Source: Pegoplata infirma (taxonomy: Eukaryota > Arthropoda > Insecta > Diptera > Anthomyiidae). Taken from it: a stretch of 64,000 nucleotides of DNA. The stretch is from the NCBI GenBank assembly GCA_963921195.1, contig OY992536.1, positions 174,352,995 to 174,416,994 of the forward strand, written 5' to 3'. Shown piece after piece: positions 52,824 to 63,839 of the stretch. The notes under the pieces were generated by a model. It searched no databases and was not told the origin of the DNA. It was given only the letters and a program-made list of their open reading frames with translations. Numbering within the stretch: position 1 is the first letter of the stretch; every line of letters begins with the position of its first letter. Both the position numbers and the translations under genes were made by a program.

Positions 52824-53474
52824 ATATACAGAAAATAGAAGGAAATAAAGTTACCACGCCCCTTTGCCTTTCTTATTCTCCACCCATACACTAGATATCA
52901 AAAATCCAGGTTCGTGTTGATCTTCCCCATGAAATCTACTATATACATGCCAATTTTCATCTTCGTAAGTCATTGGGGGTCTTCAAATTAGTTAAAATAT
53001 TTAAAAACCCAATTTTTCACGCTCTTTTATCTTTTAATTCTCCGTCCACAGTCGAGAAATCTTAAATTCGATTACTTCAGGATATACTACATCGTTAGGA
53101 CTATACGCTTGTATTTTCCGCTTCCTTTGGGGGCTTCAAAAGAAGTTAAAATGTTAAAAATCCTAATTTTGTCACCCCCCATTTTCCTTTCAATTCTCCG
53201 CCCACATTCCAAAAATTTAAAATTCGACTACTTCAGGATATGCTTAATCGATAGGACTTTATGCTAGGAAATTGTCAGCTTCCTACACTCAAAATATTTT
53301 GTAAGTAAATTCAACTGAAAAAATGTTTAAAACAATCGTTTTTCCTTTTAAAAAACGGACTACTGATATTTCATTTGAAACAACATAATTTTTCAGTTAT
53401 TTTTAAACGTTAATAAATGACTAGACATTCCATAAAAACAAACGATATTTCAGTTATTTTAACTGTTCACATTT

Positions 53475-53838
53475 TTATACCCTCCAACCACAGTATGGGG
53501 GTATACTCACTTTGTCATTCCGTGTGTAACGCATCGAAATATCAGTCTGGGACCCCATAAAGTATATATATTATTGATCAGTGATCGATTCTAAGACATT
53601 CTAGCGATGTCCGTCTGTCCGTCCGTCCGTCCGTCCGTCCGTCCGTCTGTCCGTCCGTCCGTCTGTGGAAGACACGATACAGTCCAAAATAAAAGCGCTA
53701 GGCTCCTGAAATTTGGCACATATATGTCTTATGTTCATAGGCTGGTTAAGTTCGGAGATGGGCAAAATCGGACCAGGGGGGTAAAAGTTCCCCCTTGACA
53801 AAGTAAAAAAACCCATGAAAAACGGTAACTTTTTATAG
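53475..53838 (+). mobile_element. mini-me/DINE-like repeat, copy 1 (truncated)
   Basis: Order: TATACCCTCCAACCACAG, GGGGGTATACTCACTTTGTC, GGACCCCATAAAGTATATA, TATTGATCAGTGATCGATTC, TTCTAGCGATGTCC, a (GTCY) tract of about 52 bases (53606-53663), GAAGACACGATACAGTCC, then GCTCCTGAAATTTGGCAC. The terminal hairpin is missing. The tract is pure GTCC with GTCT, the same starting point as the array at 1-10506 but only 13 units. Confidence 0.85.
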
Positions 53839-54599
53839 TTTTTATACCCTCCAACTACAGTATGGGGGTTGTGATGTCCCTTATTAATGTTATCTGTATG
53901 ATAACATTAGTCACATACTACAAATAAGTGGCATCATTATTTTCTATGTTTCTATTCTAATTCTAAACCAATATTTAAATGTTGTCATACCTTTTTATAT
54001 GTATTCCGCCATATTATTACTTTTTCACTCTTTGTTGATCTGTGTAAATGTAACAAGCGTAATATATATCTTTTTTAAATCTTTAACTCCTTTTTGTATT
54101 TTGTAATAAAATGTAATTAAAAACTATCAACAAAACGCATTTATAAATTCTTACGAATATTACAGGGGTATACTCACTTTGTCGTTCCGTGTGTAACGCA
54201 TCGAAATATCAATCTAGGACCCCGTAAAGTATATATATTATTGATCAGTGATCGATTCTAAGACATTCTAGCGATGTCCGTCCGTCCGTACGTCTGTCCG
54301 TCTGTAGAAGACACGATACAGTCCAAAATAAAAGAGCTAAACTTCCGAAGTTTGGCACGAATATGTCTTATATTTCTAGGCAGGTTAAGGTTTTTTGAAC
54401 TTTTGCTAAGCAAATGCAACATTCTTATCTCAGAAGAAAGTCAAAATAACAAGGGGAAGGTGCCCATAACGTCTCCAATCAACCCCCCCCCCCCAAAAAA
54501 AAAAAAGGCGCCCCTGGATTTTTTTCATATTGTTTTTTTTTACATTTTGGAGGGTATAAAAGATTCGGCACAGCCGAATGTAACACTCTCACTTGTTTT
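53839..54599 (+). mobile_element. mini-me/DINE-like repeat, copy 2, split by an LTR
   Basis: Begins TTATACCCTCCAACTACAG, interrupted by the LTR at 53870, resumes GGGGTATACTCACTTTGTCG, same core and GTCY tract (54274-54304), GAAGACACGATACAGTCC. It ends GGAGGGTATAAAAGATTCGG, hairpin ATTCGGC-ACA-GCCGAAT, then CACTCTCACTTGTTTT, the usual 3' end of this family in flies. A 13-C plus 12-A run lies at 54485. Confidence 0.85.
53870..54164. mobile_element. Solo LTR (295 bp) with 5-bp duplication
   Basis: Starts TGTGATGTCCC, ends ATATTACA (TG...CA), and is flanked by GGGGT on both sides (53865-53869, 54165-54169). The neighbouring mini-me copy is the empty site. It contains a hairpin TAATGTTATC-TGTAT-GATAACATTA (53885-53909) and AATAAAATG at 54104. 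A five-base duplication fits several LTR families. Internal sequence was lost by recombination between LTRs. Orientation is not certain. Confidence 0.85.
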
Positions 54600-56804
54600 A
54601 TTTTGTGAAGTAAAAATAAAATTTTTTGAATAACAAACTACAAAAACCGTACTTCTGTAAAATTATACGGAATATTCAGTCACAAATAATTTAACTGATG
54701 AAAATATTTTTCCGTAACTTTTGTAGTTTATTGTTTTTACAACTGTATAAATCATTCAATATTTTATTTTCCTTGAAAAATAAACGATAAAACATTCAAA
54801 ACAACTTTAACTAAAAACTTTTTGAATAACCGTAAATAGTTACTGTAAAACTTTTCTAGGTGTAAGTCATTAGTGAACTTTAAAATAGGCAAAAAGATAA
54901 ATTTTCATATTCATAGGTCATTGGGGGTCTTCAAATTAGTTAAAATATTAAAAAAAAAACACAAATTTTCCACGCCCCATTTTTCTCTTAATTCTCCTTC
55001 CACAGTCTAAAAAATTTAAATCCGATTACTTCTGGATATGCTTCATTGTTAGAACTAAATGCTATGCAAATTTCCGCTGCCTAAGTCATTTGGGTGCTTC
55101 AAAAGAAGTAACAATGTTAAAAAATCCCAATTTTTCCACGCCACTTTTCCCTTCAATTCTCCGCCCACATTGCGAAAATCTTAAATCCGACTACTTGGGG
55201 ATATGCGCCATCGTTAGGACTATATTCTAGGAAATTTTTAGCTTCATAAGTCATTAGGGGCTTTAAATTAAGCAAAAGTGTCGAAAAATTGAGTTTTGCC
55301 ACGCCCACTTTTCCGCTTTTTTCTCCGCCCACAGACAAAAAACCGAAAATCCGGCTACGTTAGGATCTGCCACAGGTCTTTTACTATATACATGCAAATT
55401 TTCAGCTTTGTAGCTTATCAGTGGGCTTCAAAAAGCTCTGGATAGACAAAAAAAGAGGAACACACAAATACGGAAATTATATATATACTAGTCGAATAGC
55501 CTGTCCCTGCCAGGCGGAACACCAAATCACTTTTCTTAATAATTCTAATTTTTTACTAAAATTTTAAAAAAATTATGTTTTGTGCTTCAAAAATTTAATA
55601 TTGTACATTGAGTTACATCAATATATTTCCTAAACTGGAAAAAAATTTAATGAGTATAAAAGGTTTTATTGATAAAATTTTAGAACTAAATTTAGAACGT
55701 CTATTTCATTTCGTCTCTCAGAAAAACACAATATTTTCAAATACATTTTTCCTAATAACACTGTGCTACAAAAGACCAAAAATAATTTATGCAGGGGTTC
55801 TCATATGATAATTCGGGTTGGTTGGAGTCCATAGAGTACTGATATACTCATAGTTTTTCTGGATCACTTCGTTAAGTACGTTTTTTATTGGCAAATGTGT
55901 TGAAAAACGGAAATTCTTAAATTACAATTTTAAAAAATTATTACTTTGTTAGTTTGCAACCGATTTTCGATTTTATGGATTTGTTTTAAAGGTATAGGTC
56001 TTACCTTTCAAACAAAACAAAAATATTAAAAATCGATCAAGAATTGGCTGAGCTACGATCGCTTAAGTAAAAAAAAAACGTATTTTTTGAAAAATTTGTC
56101 ATATTCTTTACACTCTAAGTTGAAAGTGCATCATTAAACAATTTTTTTGAATTTTTTGTAAAAAAGTATAGTAAAGTAGCTTTCCAAAACACCAAAAAAC
56201 ATAACAATCGGTTTAAAAATGAATGAGTTGTGCTAAGTTTTGTGATAGGGCATTTTTAAATTTTTTCAGAAACGCTTGTAATTCAAGCATTATTCATAAA
56301 TCTTGTTACTAGTAGTAATTTCATGCGCATATGCATATAAACTAGAGATGGGAACGTAATTATATTTGTGCGTGATTCACACATGATCAGAAGTGAGCGT
56401 GATTGAAAATTAATTTTACTCACGTGGTTGTTAGTGAGTGTCAGTGTGAGTGAAATAAAAAAATGGGCGTGTCAGTTACTTCCAAATCCTATTTATAATT
56501 TTTTGGGTTTGTTTAAAAAATATCAGTGTTACTTCTTAAACAAAAAAATATTGTAAATCGGTTGAAAACTGGCTAAGGTGCGCTTGTTTAAGTAAAAAAC
56601 CTTTTTTGAAGAGTTATACCTGCAACATTTTTATGACAAAAAACATTTGACATTTTTGAAACGAAATTGGTAAAATTGTGGGATCATTTGATGGAAATTT
56701 TACCTGTTTATAAATATACGTATGAGGCATTCCACACCAAATGTTCAGCGAAAAAAAAACATGTGAACCGTAAATTTTTAAATGGGTTGTATGGATAGCC
56801 ATGT

Positions 56805-57787
56805 GAGGCATTCCACACCAACTGTTCCACTACAGAAAAACCATAGTGGTTTCAATGGGATATCATTTGCAAAGTATTCGCTCTTAGGGTACTAATAAAT
56901 AACAAAAATAAAATTTAAGTTTTTTTCAAAAAGTGGGCCTTGTAGGCGTGGTCAAATATTAAAAATATCAAACTTTTTTGCCTGAGTATTTATTCACGAT
57001 CACGCACGCTAATGAAAGAAAAAAATATTCAAGCACGATATTTTATTTTACTCACGCTCACGTGAACATCGTGACCGTAACTTATTTTTTTCTACTCACG
57101 TGTGCGTGAATGAGCGTGAGCAAAATAAAATATCGTGCGTGACTAAATTTTTTCTTTCATAAGCGTCGTAATCGTTATTAAAAACTCACTCACGCTACCA
57201 TCGCCTCTTAAAATATTTTTTAAGTATTGATATTACTCATACGCACACGTTTTAAATACCATTATTGTATAAAATAAGCGTGTTGCAATTTTTGAATTTT
57301 GATTTTTCGAAAACAAGGCAAAACACATCTCTAAAAATTTCAGATCAGATAGAAAATTCCTTTAACTTTTTTTAAAAAAATAAAAAACAAATAAAATTGC
57401 GGCATGTTTTTTGATAAATAAAGTTTAAGTTTAAATTTAAAAAATTCAGAACTTCTTCTGAAAATGTTCCAATTTTCATTTTCTTAGCTTTTATTGATAG
57501 CCCATTCAGCTTTTATTGATAGCCCATTCAAAAATCTATAAACAGCTTTTGTCTTTAAGACTTTACTGTGATTCATTTAATTTGCATAAATATTGAAGTA
57601 AAGATGCTCAGGCAAAAAATTTAGATATTTTCAATTTTTGACCACGCCTACAAGGCCCACTTTTTGAAAAACTTAAATTTTATTTTTGTTATTTAATAGT
57701 ACCCTAAGAGCGAATACTTTGAAAATGATTTCATATTGACACGGCACAACTTTTTTTTTTTGCTGAACATTTGGTGTGGAATGCCTC
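56805..57787. mobile_element. Third palindrome layer with same end type
   Basis: GAGGCATTCCACACCAACTG at 56805 and GTTTGGTGTGGAATGCCTC-type inverse at 57770-57787. Inner mirrored blocks: GGTACTAATAAATAACAAAAA (56898, mirrored near 57690) and GGGCCTTGTAGGCGTGGTC (56936, mirrored near 57640). Confidence 0.8.
56985..57205. repeat. Innermost palindrome, CACGCTCACGTGAAC core
   Basis: AATGAAAGAAAAAAAT, CACGATATTTTATTTT and CTCACGCTCACGTG on the left are mirrored across about 57090 as CACGTGTGCGTGA, AAAATAAAATATCGTGCGTG and ATTTTTTCTTTCAT. Repeated CGTGAG/CTCACG motifs with the E-box CACGTG. Confidence 0.85.
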
Positions 57788-58249
57788 ATATATGGAGCTA
57801 AGAAAATTACGTTTTTGGTTGTTCAATTTTTCAAAAACTGGGCTTAGGAGGCGTGGTCAAATATTGGAAAAATGGTCAAGTTTGTGTCAAGTTGCCTTGT
57901 TTAAATATATATCAAATAAAAACGAAATGCACCAAAATCTCAAAAATTTACATTCTTGTATAGTTTTGTATCGGCTATCGATTAAAATTTTTTTGGAAAA
58001 TTTTCAGAACCCGTTCTGAAATTTTCCATTTTTTAAAAAAGTCAATTTATAAAAAATCCGGCCACTTTTGTTTTTTTTTGTAATTTTTTTTTTTAAAGAT
58101 TAGATGTTTGTCTAGCAAGATTTTTTTAAAAATTAAGAAAATCTATAAAAAAAAATTAAGAAGAAAAAAAAGTAATTTTTCTGATTTTCAAAATAAATTT
58201 TAAATATTTATAATAGTTTTTGAAAAAAATTTATTTCAATTTGTGTTTT

Positions 58250-58470
58250 TGCTAATTTATGCCAAAATATGCAATAATATGCAATTAAAAGTTCGAAATA
58301 TGCACAATATATGCATTTAAAATCAAAATATGCAAAAATATTTATTTTCACCAAAATATGCAAAATATTCGAAAACAAATTGATGCCATTTAATGCAAAT
58401 CTCTTGATTCGGAAAGATAATTGGTCGATATCGTTTTTAGGCTTTCGACAAAAAACATGCATTTGCATGG
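58250..58470. repeat. AATATGCA-repeat cluster with octamer-like sites
   Basis: About ten copies of AATATGCA or ATATGCAAT at 8-25-base spacing, with TAATGCAAATC (58391) and CATGCATTTGCATGG (58455). ATGCAAAT is the POU-domain octamer; functional use here is unproven. Confidence 0.6.
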
Positions 58471-59659
58471 AAATCTCACCCTAGTTATATAAAAAACTTT
58501 TTTACCCGGGACCCATTGAAAAATTTGGTACACAATTTTTTTCTCACTGAACATTTGGTGTGGAATGCCTCACATGTATATTTATAAACAGGTAAAATTT
58601 CCATCAAATGATCCCACAATTTTAGCAATTTGGTTTAAAAAAACATGTTTGCAAGCGCACAGCTTTTTCTGTCATAAAAATGTTGCAGGTATAACTCTTC
58701 AAAAAAGGTTTTTTACTTAAACAAGCGCACCTTAGCCTGTTTTTAACCTATTCTCAATATTTTTTTGTTTAAGAAGTAACACTGATATTTTTTAAACAAA
58801 CCCAAAAAATTATAAATAGAATTTGGAAGTAACTGACACGCCCATTTTTTTATTCCACTCACACTGACACTCACTAACAACCACGTGAGTAAAATTAATT
58901 TTCAATCACGCTCACTTCTGATCATGTGTGAATCACGCACAAATCTAATTACGTTCCCATCTCTAGTATATATGCATATGCGCATAAAATTACTACTAGT
59001 AACAAGATTTATGAATAATGCTTGAATTACAAGCGTTTCTGAAAAAATTTAAAAATGCCCTATCACAAAACTTAGCACAACTCATTCATTTTTAAACCGA
59101 TTGTTATGTTTTTTGGTGTTTTGGAAAGCTACTTTACTATACTTTTTTACAAAAAATTCAAAAAAATTGTTTAATGATGCACTTTCAACTTAGAGTGTAA
59201 AGAATATGACAAATTTTTCAAAAAATACGTTTTTTTTTTACTTAAGCGATCGTAACTCAGCCAATTCTTGATCGATTTTTAATATTTTTGTTGTGTTTGA
59301 AAGGTAAGACCTATACCTTTAAAACAAATCCATAAAATCGAAAATCGGTTGCAAACTAACAAAGTAATAATTTTTTAAAATTGTAATTTAAGAATTTCCG
59401 TTTTTCAACACATTTGCCAATAAAAAACGTACTTAACGAAGTGATCCAGAAAAACTATGAGTATATCAGTACTCTATGGACTCCAACCAACCCGAATTAT
59501 CATATGAGAACCCCTGCATATTTTTGGTGTAGCACAGTGTAATTCTCTGTACACAGTTTAAATATCAAATCTGAATTCATAAGGATTTGATCCATTGTCA
59601 AAACTTTATGCTTTACAATTTTCAGCATCCTTAGTCATTTGGGGTTTCAGAAATAGTTT

Positions 59660-60240
59660 GAGGCTGTTATTCATAACACTTATAGTAGACTTATTGTAGG
59701 GTTATTTGACAAATATGCCTGCAACACAGAAAGAATTGAAAAAGAAAGTCAATCAACAAAAACGCGGATTCAATTAATTTTTTAATTGAAACTCCTCCGA
59801 TGAAAAAAATTGTTATATCAATCATCAAATTGTAGGTGATTAATTGATTTTTATTTCAATTAATAACCTTTTCGATTTTGATCAAAATTTTATAAGTTTT
59901 TTATTGAAAGTCAATTAAAATAATGATTGATTTAACAAATGAATTTTAAGATTATGGAAAAATTATGAAGAAATTCATAATTATGTTGCCGACAATAAAA
60001 AAAAGTAAGACCCTAGTATAAAGTATATTTTTGAATTAATGTATGTAATCTGGTATGTTGAAAATTTGTAATTTGCTAATTAAAGAAAATTACAAAAATG
60101 TTGATCAAAACAATAATTGACTCGTTTAAATGTTGTTGATCAATTGATTTAATTGAAATTTTTTAGCCAATAATTTTTTGTGTGAATATCTGTCAAATAA
60201 ACCTACTTTTGTTATATTTTAGTTTTTATTAATAACCAAC
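59660..60240. mobile_element. Small foldback MITE, split copy
   Basis: GGCTGTTATTCATAACACTT and GTAGGGTTATTTGACA left, TGTCAAATAAACCTAC and ATTAATAACC right: the same MITE as 35017-35135. Helitron copy 1 at about 49930 (AATAGTTTAAATGTTT) is the empty site. Its loop is interrupted by the next entry. Confidence 0.78.
59725..60184. mobile_element. 460-bp insertion in the MITE loop, CACA ends
   Basis: Starts CACAGAAAGAATTG, ends CCAATAATTTTTTGTGTG, a loose inverted pair. The intact MITE loop (CCTGCAATATCTGTC at 35080) shows the insertion point, with AA possibly duplicated. The interior has many CAATTAATT and TTGATTTAATTG motifs in both orientations. Confidence 0.65.
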
Positions 60241-62189
60241 TAAATGTTTAAAAACTAAATTTCGAAGTCTTCCGCCACTCCCCCTGTCTTAGAGGCCGAA
60301 AATCCGGCTACGTTACAGATTATATATATAAACTGAACAAAATTCACAACGGATTTTTTTTTGTATCTCCGCCCTTTCACTGGATATCTAGGTCAGTGTT
60401 GATCTTTGCCATAGACCGTACCATATGCAACCCAATTTTCATCTTTTAAGGTCATAAGGAGTCTTCAAAATTAGGTAAGATGTGAAAACATAATTTTTCC
60501 ACGCCCATTTCTTCTCTTAACTCTCCGTCCATATTTTTAAATCTGACTACTTTAGGATAAGCTCCACCGTTAGTACTATAATCGAATTCACGCCCGTTTC
60601 CCTCTTAATACTCCGTCCACAGTCCAAAAATTGTAAGCCTGACTACTTTAGGATATGGTCCAGTGTCAGGACAATATACTGGCCAATTTTCGGCTGCGTA
60701 GGCCATTAGGGCTTTAAAGTTAGTTTAATTAAAAAAAAATAAAACACAATATTGCCTTGTCCCTTTTCCCCTCAACTCTCCGTTTACATTCCAAAAATGT
60801 TAAATCGGACTACTTTAGAATATGCTTCGTAGTTAGGACTACATGTTAGGGACTTCAACTTCCTAATTCATAGGGGCGGAGCTTAAAAATACTCTAAAAT
60901 GTTAAAAAAAAAAATAATTTTGCCAAGTCCCCTTTTTCTCGTAATTCGTCGCCCACAGGCAAAAAATCCGACTTCGTAAGAATCTGTCCCTGGTGTTTTA
61001 TTATATACATGACAATTTTAAGCTTTTAAGTCCATCAATGAGATTCAAAAGGCGCTGGATACACAAAAAATAAGAGAAACACAAAAAAATAATATATATA
61101 TTCAGAAAATACATATTGGAAATAAATTTACCACGCCCTTTGCCTTTCTTATTCTCCACCCATACACTGGATATCAAAAATCCAGGCTCGTGTTGATTTT
61201 CCACATGAAACCTTCTATATTCATGCCAATTCTGTGCATTTTCCGCTTCCTTTGGGGGCTTCAAAAGAAGTTAAAATGTTAAAAATCTCAATGGGGAGAG
61301 ACCCATTTTCCTTTCAATTCTCCGCCCAGAGTCCAAAAATTTTAAATTTGACTACTTTAGGATTTGCTTCATCGATAGGACTATACGCTAGAAAATTTTC
61401 AGCTTCCTAAGTCATTAGAGGACTTTAAAATAAGCAAAAATGCCTATTTTCATCTTCATAGATCATTGGGGATCTTCAAATTAAATATTAAAAAACACAA
61501 TTTTGCCACGCCCCATTTTTCTCTTAATTCTCCTTCCACAGTTTAAAAAATTTAAATCCGATTACTTCAGGATATGCTTCATTGTTAGAACTAAATGCTA
61601 TGCAATTTTCCGCTTCCTAAGTCGTTTGGGGGCTGCAAAAGAAATAAACATTTTAAAAAATCCCAATTTTGCCACGCCACTTTTCCCTCAATTCTCCGCC
61701 CACATTGCGAAAATTTTTAATCCGACTACTTGGGGATATGCGCCATTGTTAGGACTATATTCTAGGAAATTTTCAGCTTTCTAAGTCATTTGGGGGCTTC
61801 AAAAGAAGTAAAAATGTTAAAAAAATCTAAATTTTGCCACTCCACTTTTCCACTCAATTCTCCGCCCACATTGCGAAAATTTTAAATCCGACTACTTGGG
61901 GATATGCAGCATCGTTAGGACTATATTCTAGGAAATTTTCAGATTCCTAAGTCATTTGGGGGCTTTAAATTAAGCAAAAACGTCAAAAAATTGCATTTTG
62001 CCACGCCCACTTTCCCGCTTATTTCTCCGCCCACAGGCAAAAAATCGAAAATCCGGCTACGTTAGGATCTGCTCCAGATGTTTTACTATTAGCATGCCAA
62101 TTTTCAGCTTTGTAGCTCATCAGTGGGCTTCAAAAAGCTCTGGATAGACAAAAAAAGAGGAACACACAAATAGGGAAATTATATATATA

Positions 62190-63009
62190 GATATATATAG
62201 ATTTTTTTTAATTGTTTTTTTTTTTCTTTAAATTTTCTTTTTTTTTTTAATTTTTTTCTCTTGCTTTTTTTTATTTTCTTTAACATTATAATTCAATGAG
62301 AAACTATTTGTGCTTGTCATTAGACCCGGACATTCACTTAACAAGGGCTTCACTGACTTCCTTCTCCACTTTCCCACAACTTCTACAAGTCACAATCAGA
62401 AATTCCCATACACAGAACCAATTTTGTTCATAAATAGTATGAACAGCTTTCCTTGATTTTAGTTCATACCAGAGATGGGACTAATGCATTGTTTTTCAAT
62501 TAACATTGAGTGTTTCATTGCCATTGAATATGGTCAATGTTAATGAAATTAACAAATCATTATAATTAATTTTACACAATGACAATGAAACGAAATTTTC
62601 ATTAGCAATTTTTTACATAATAATAATGAATTTATTTATACCATTTATAAATGTGTTCATTGAGTTTTAATTTTAACAAAAAAAAAAAACAAAAAACTAA
62701 TTATTTTAAATAGGAAAAAAATGTCAAACAATTTTATTCGTTTCGTTTATTTGAAAGAAAAATGTGTTAAAAATTGGATTACCATGGAAGATTTGCTTAA
62801 AAAAAGACAAATGAAGGCATGTTTGGAGAATATGTTTTTGTTAAAATATTCTTTAGTAAATATGTATTTTTTTATCTCTTTTAAGAAATTCAACACGGAT
62901 CACGGATATATTTTCTGCCAACAATTGTTCAAGATGTTATCTCATTTGGATTATTAAATAAGTGCTAAAAAAGCTGAACCACAAAAAGGTGAACGCCGAT
63001 AACGCAGAC
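62190..63009. other. Low-complexity and intergenic DNA
   Basis: 62195-62280 is a T-rich tract. 62474 begins CAGAGATGGGACTAATGC, a hAT-like end motif, followed by AATGAAA/ATTAACATTG motif repeats to 62660. A 78-codon frame at 62721-62957 has no recognisable motif. Confidence 0.45.
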
Positions 63010-63013
63010 TTAA

Positions 63014-63520
63014 CCCATTCCTGCCTAATGGGTATTTAAATACCCAAAAAAGTGTTGATACTTAAAAAAATTTTGCGCGGGCTAGATGGAAGATATCGGG
63101 CTGATTCTTTTTTCATAAAAAAGAGAAGAAATTGGGCTAAATGTGAACATTTAACAAGATTTTTTTTTATTTTGTTCAACTTTTGTTTTTCACTGACAAA
63201 AATCGAAGATTTTTTTAATCGAAAATTAGGTAAAAAAATGCACCTAAAACGTGATGCGGGGGGGGGTAAGGACAATTTTGGTTTTCACGAAAATTTATCG
63301 GAGTTATTTTGACACCCAATAGAAACTTTTTAGACCCCTTTCAGCTCAAACAAAAAATAAAAGTAAAAAATTACACGGCATAATACCCATGTCATATCTC
63401 AGGTCGGAGCTGAGGTAAATTTTTTTTTATTTTTTCTAGCAACTTCTGTGGTCTTCCAGGAACACATGTCAAAATTTCATCAAAATCGTACGAGCCGATC
63501 TATGGGCAGGCAGGAATGGG
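63014..63520. mobile_element. piggyBac-like MITE (507 bp), TTAA duplication
   Basis: Ends CCCATTCCTGCCT, perfectly inverted over 13 bases, flanked by TTAA on both sides (63010-63013, 63521-63524). CCC...GGG ends at TTAA are the piggyBac hallmark. Near the left end is the perfect palindrome GGGTATTTAAATACCC (63030-63045). No transposase; overlapping frames on both strands (63036, 63052) are shadows. Confidence 0.9.
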
Positions 63521-63524
63521 TTAA

Positions 63525-63838
63525 GATGTATTTTTTATTAACTTTTATACTTTTATTGTACATGAAGATTTCTTAAAGATAAATAAAAACGCATCTTTTC
63601 CGATGCAAATATAAATTTTATTTATAAATTAGTATGAAATTATTTTTATTACTGATCACAGAATTTATTTCGCGAAGAAAATTTTGCAAAAATTTAAAAA
63701 TATGCACCATGAATTTGTTTATAATATGTATGTACAAATTCATACACTGAATGAATATGGTTTGGGAAAAAAAGCCATGTTCGATTCATACAGTTTATGA
63801 ACAAATTAATTCCATGAATGAACTTTTTTTCTGTGTAC
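63525..63838. other. Intergenic, no gene
   Basis: A+T-rich. CATACACTGAATGAA (63742) and its near inverse TTCATACAGTTTATGAA (63784) form a weak inverted pair ending in TTTTTTTCTGTGTAC at 63827-63839, a tail also seen at the left edge of the 20877 insertion (inverted). Confidence 0.4.
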
Positions 63839-63839
63839 G

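Larger units (their letters stand above)
53286..54862. mobile_element. Mariner-like MITE, TA duplication, nested
   Basis: Ends CACTCAAAATATTTTG and, inverted, CACCTAGAAAAGTTTTAC, flanked by TA on each side (53284-53285, 54863-54864). Helitron copy 2 at 61405-61412 (CTTCCTAAGTC) is the empty site. The subterminal ATTTTTCAGTTA and AAAACGG motifs are inverted at both ends. It contains the mini-me-like copies. Confidence 0.78.
49439..55475 (-). mobile_element. Helitron copy 1, minus strand, nested
   Basis: Minus-strand 3' end: hairpin GCCTG-GCAGGGA-CAGGC (49450-49466), then TATTCGA, CTAG (49442-49439) and T. The 5' end is near 55475 and reads TTTCCGTATTTGTGTGTTCC. The interior is a degenerate 180-base tandem array with CCACGCCC, CTTAATTCTCCGCCCACA, AAATCCGACTACTT-AGGATATG and TTAGGACTATATGC motifs (49650-50760, 52850-53280, 54880-55440). 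Two insertions break it: 50789-52823 and 53286-54862. No protein is coded. Confidence 0.85.
56724..58571. mobile_element. Second palindrome layer, TGAGGCATTCCACACC ends
   Basis: GAGGCATTCCACACCAAATG at 56724 and its inverse at 58552-58571. It sits at the centre of the 55759-59539 foldback and resembles the ends of 50789-52823 (GGGGCATTCCATGCCAAATC), so both belong to a wider GGCATTCCA-ended group. Confidence 0.8.
55759..59539. mobile_element. Four-layer palindromic foldback (3.8 kb), TAA duplication
   Basis: Ends CACTGTGCTACAAAAGACC and, inverted, CACTGTGCTACACCAAAAA, flanked by TAA (55756-55758, 59540-59542). Helitron copy 1 near 49814 (TTATAATTCTCCG) is the empty site. Outer arms of about 970 bases (to 56723 and from 58572) mirror closely, including an embedded ACTAGAGATGGGAACG repeat with CACTCACG motifs present in both arms. 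No coding content. Confidence 0.9.
55488..62177 (-). mobile_element. Helitron copy 2, minus strand, nested
   Basis: Same 3' end as copy 1 (hairpin then CTAG at 55491-55488), and 5' end near 62177 reading TTTCCCTATTTGTGTGTTCC. It lies directly upstream of copy 1's start, so the two are head to tail with about 12 A/T bases between. Array pieces at 55500-55755, 59543-59659 and 60241-62160. Insertions: 55759-59539 and 59660-60240. Frames at 55153, 61001 and 61503 are array shadows. Confidence 0.85.

Noticed and set aside
53601..53816. Frames through GTCC repeats (Ser-Val-Arg-Pro or Thr-Asp-Gly-Arg type)
   Set aside because: Produced by the microsatellite of the mini-me-like copies.
61503..61784. 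93-codon frame
   Set aside because: Lies entirely in the degenerate tandem array of Helitron copy 2.
62721..62957. 78-codon plus-strand frame
   Set aside because: No recognisable domain and no copy elsewhere in the window to test for constraint.
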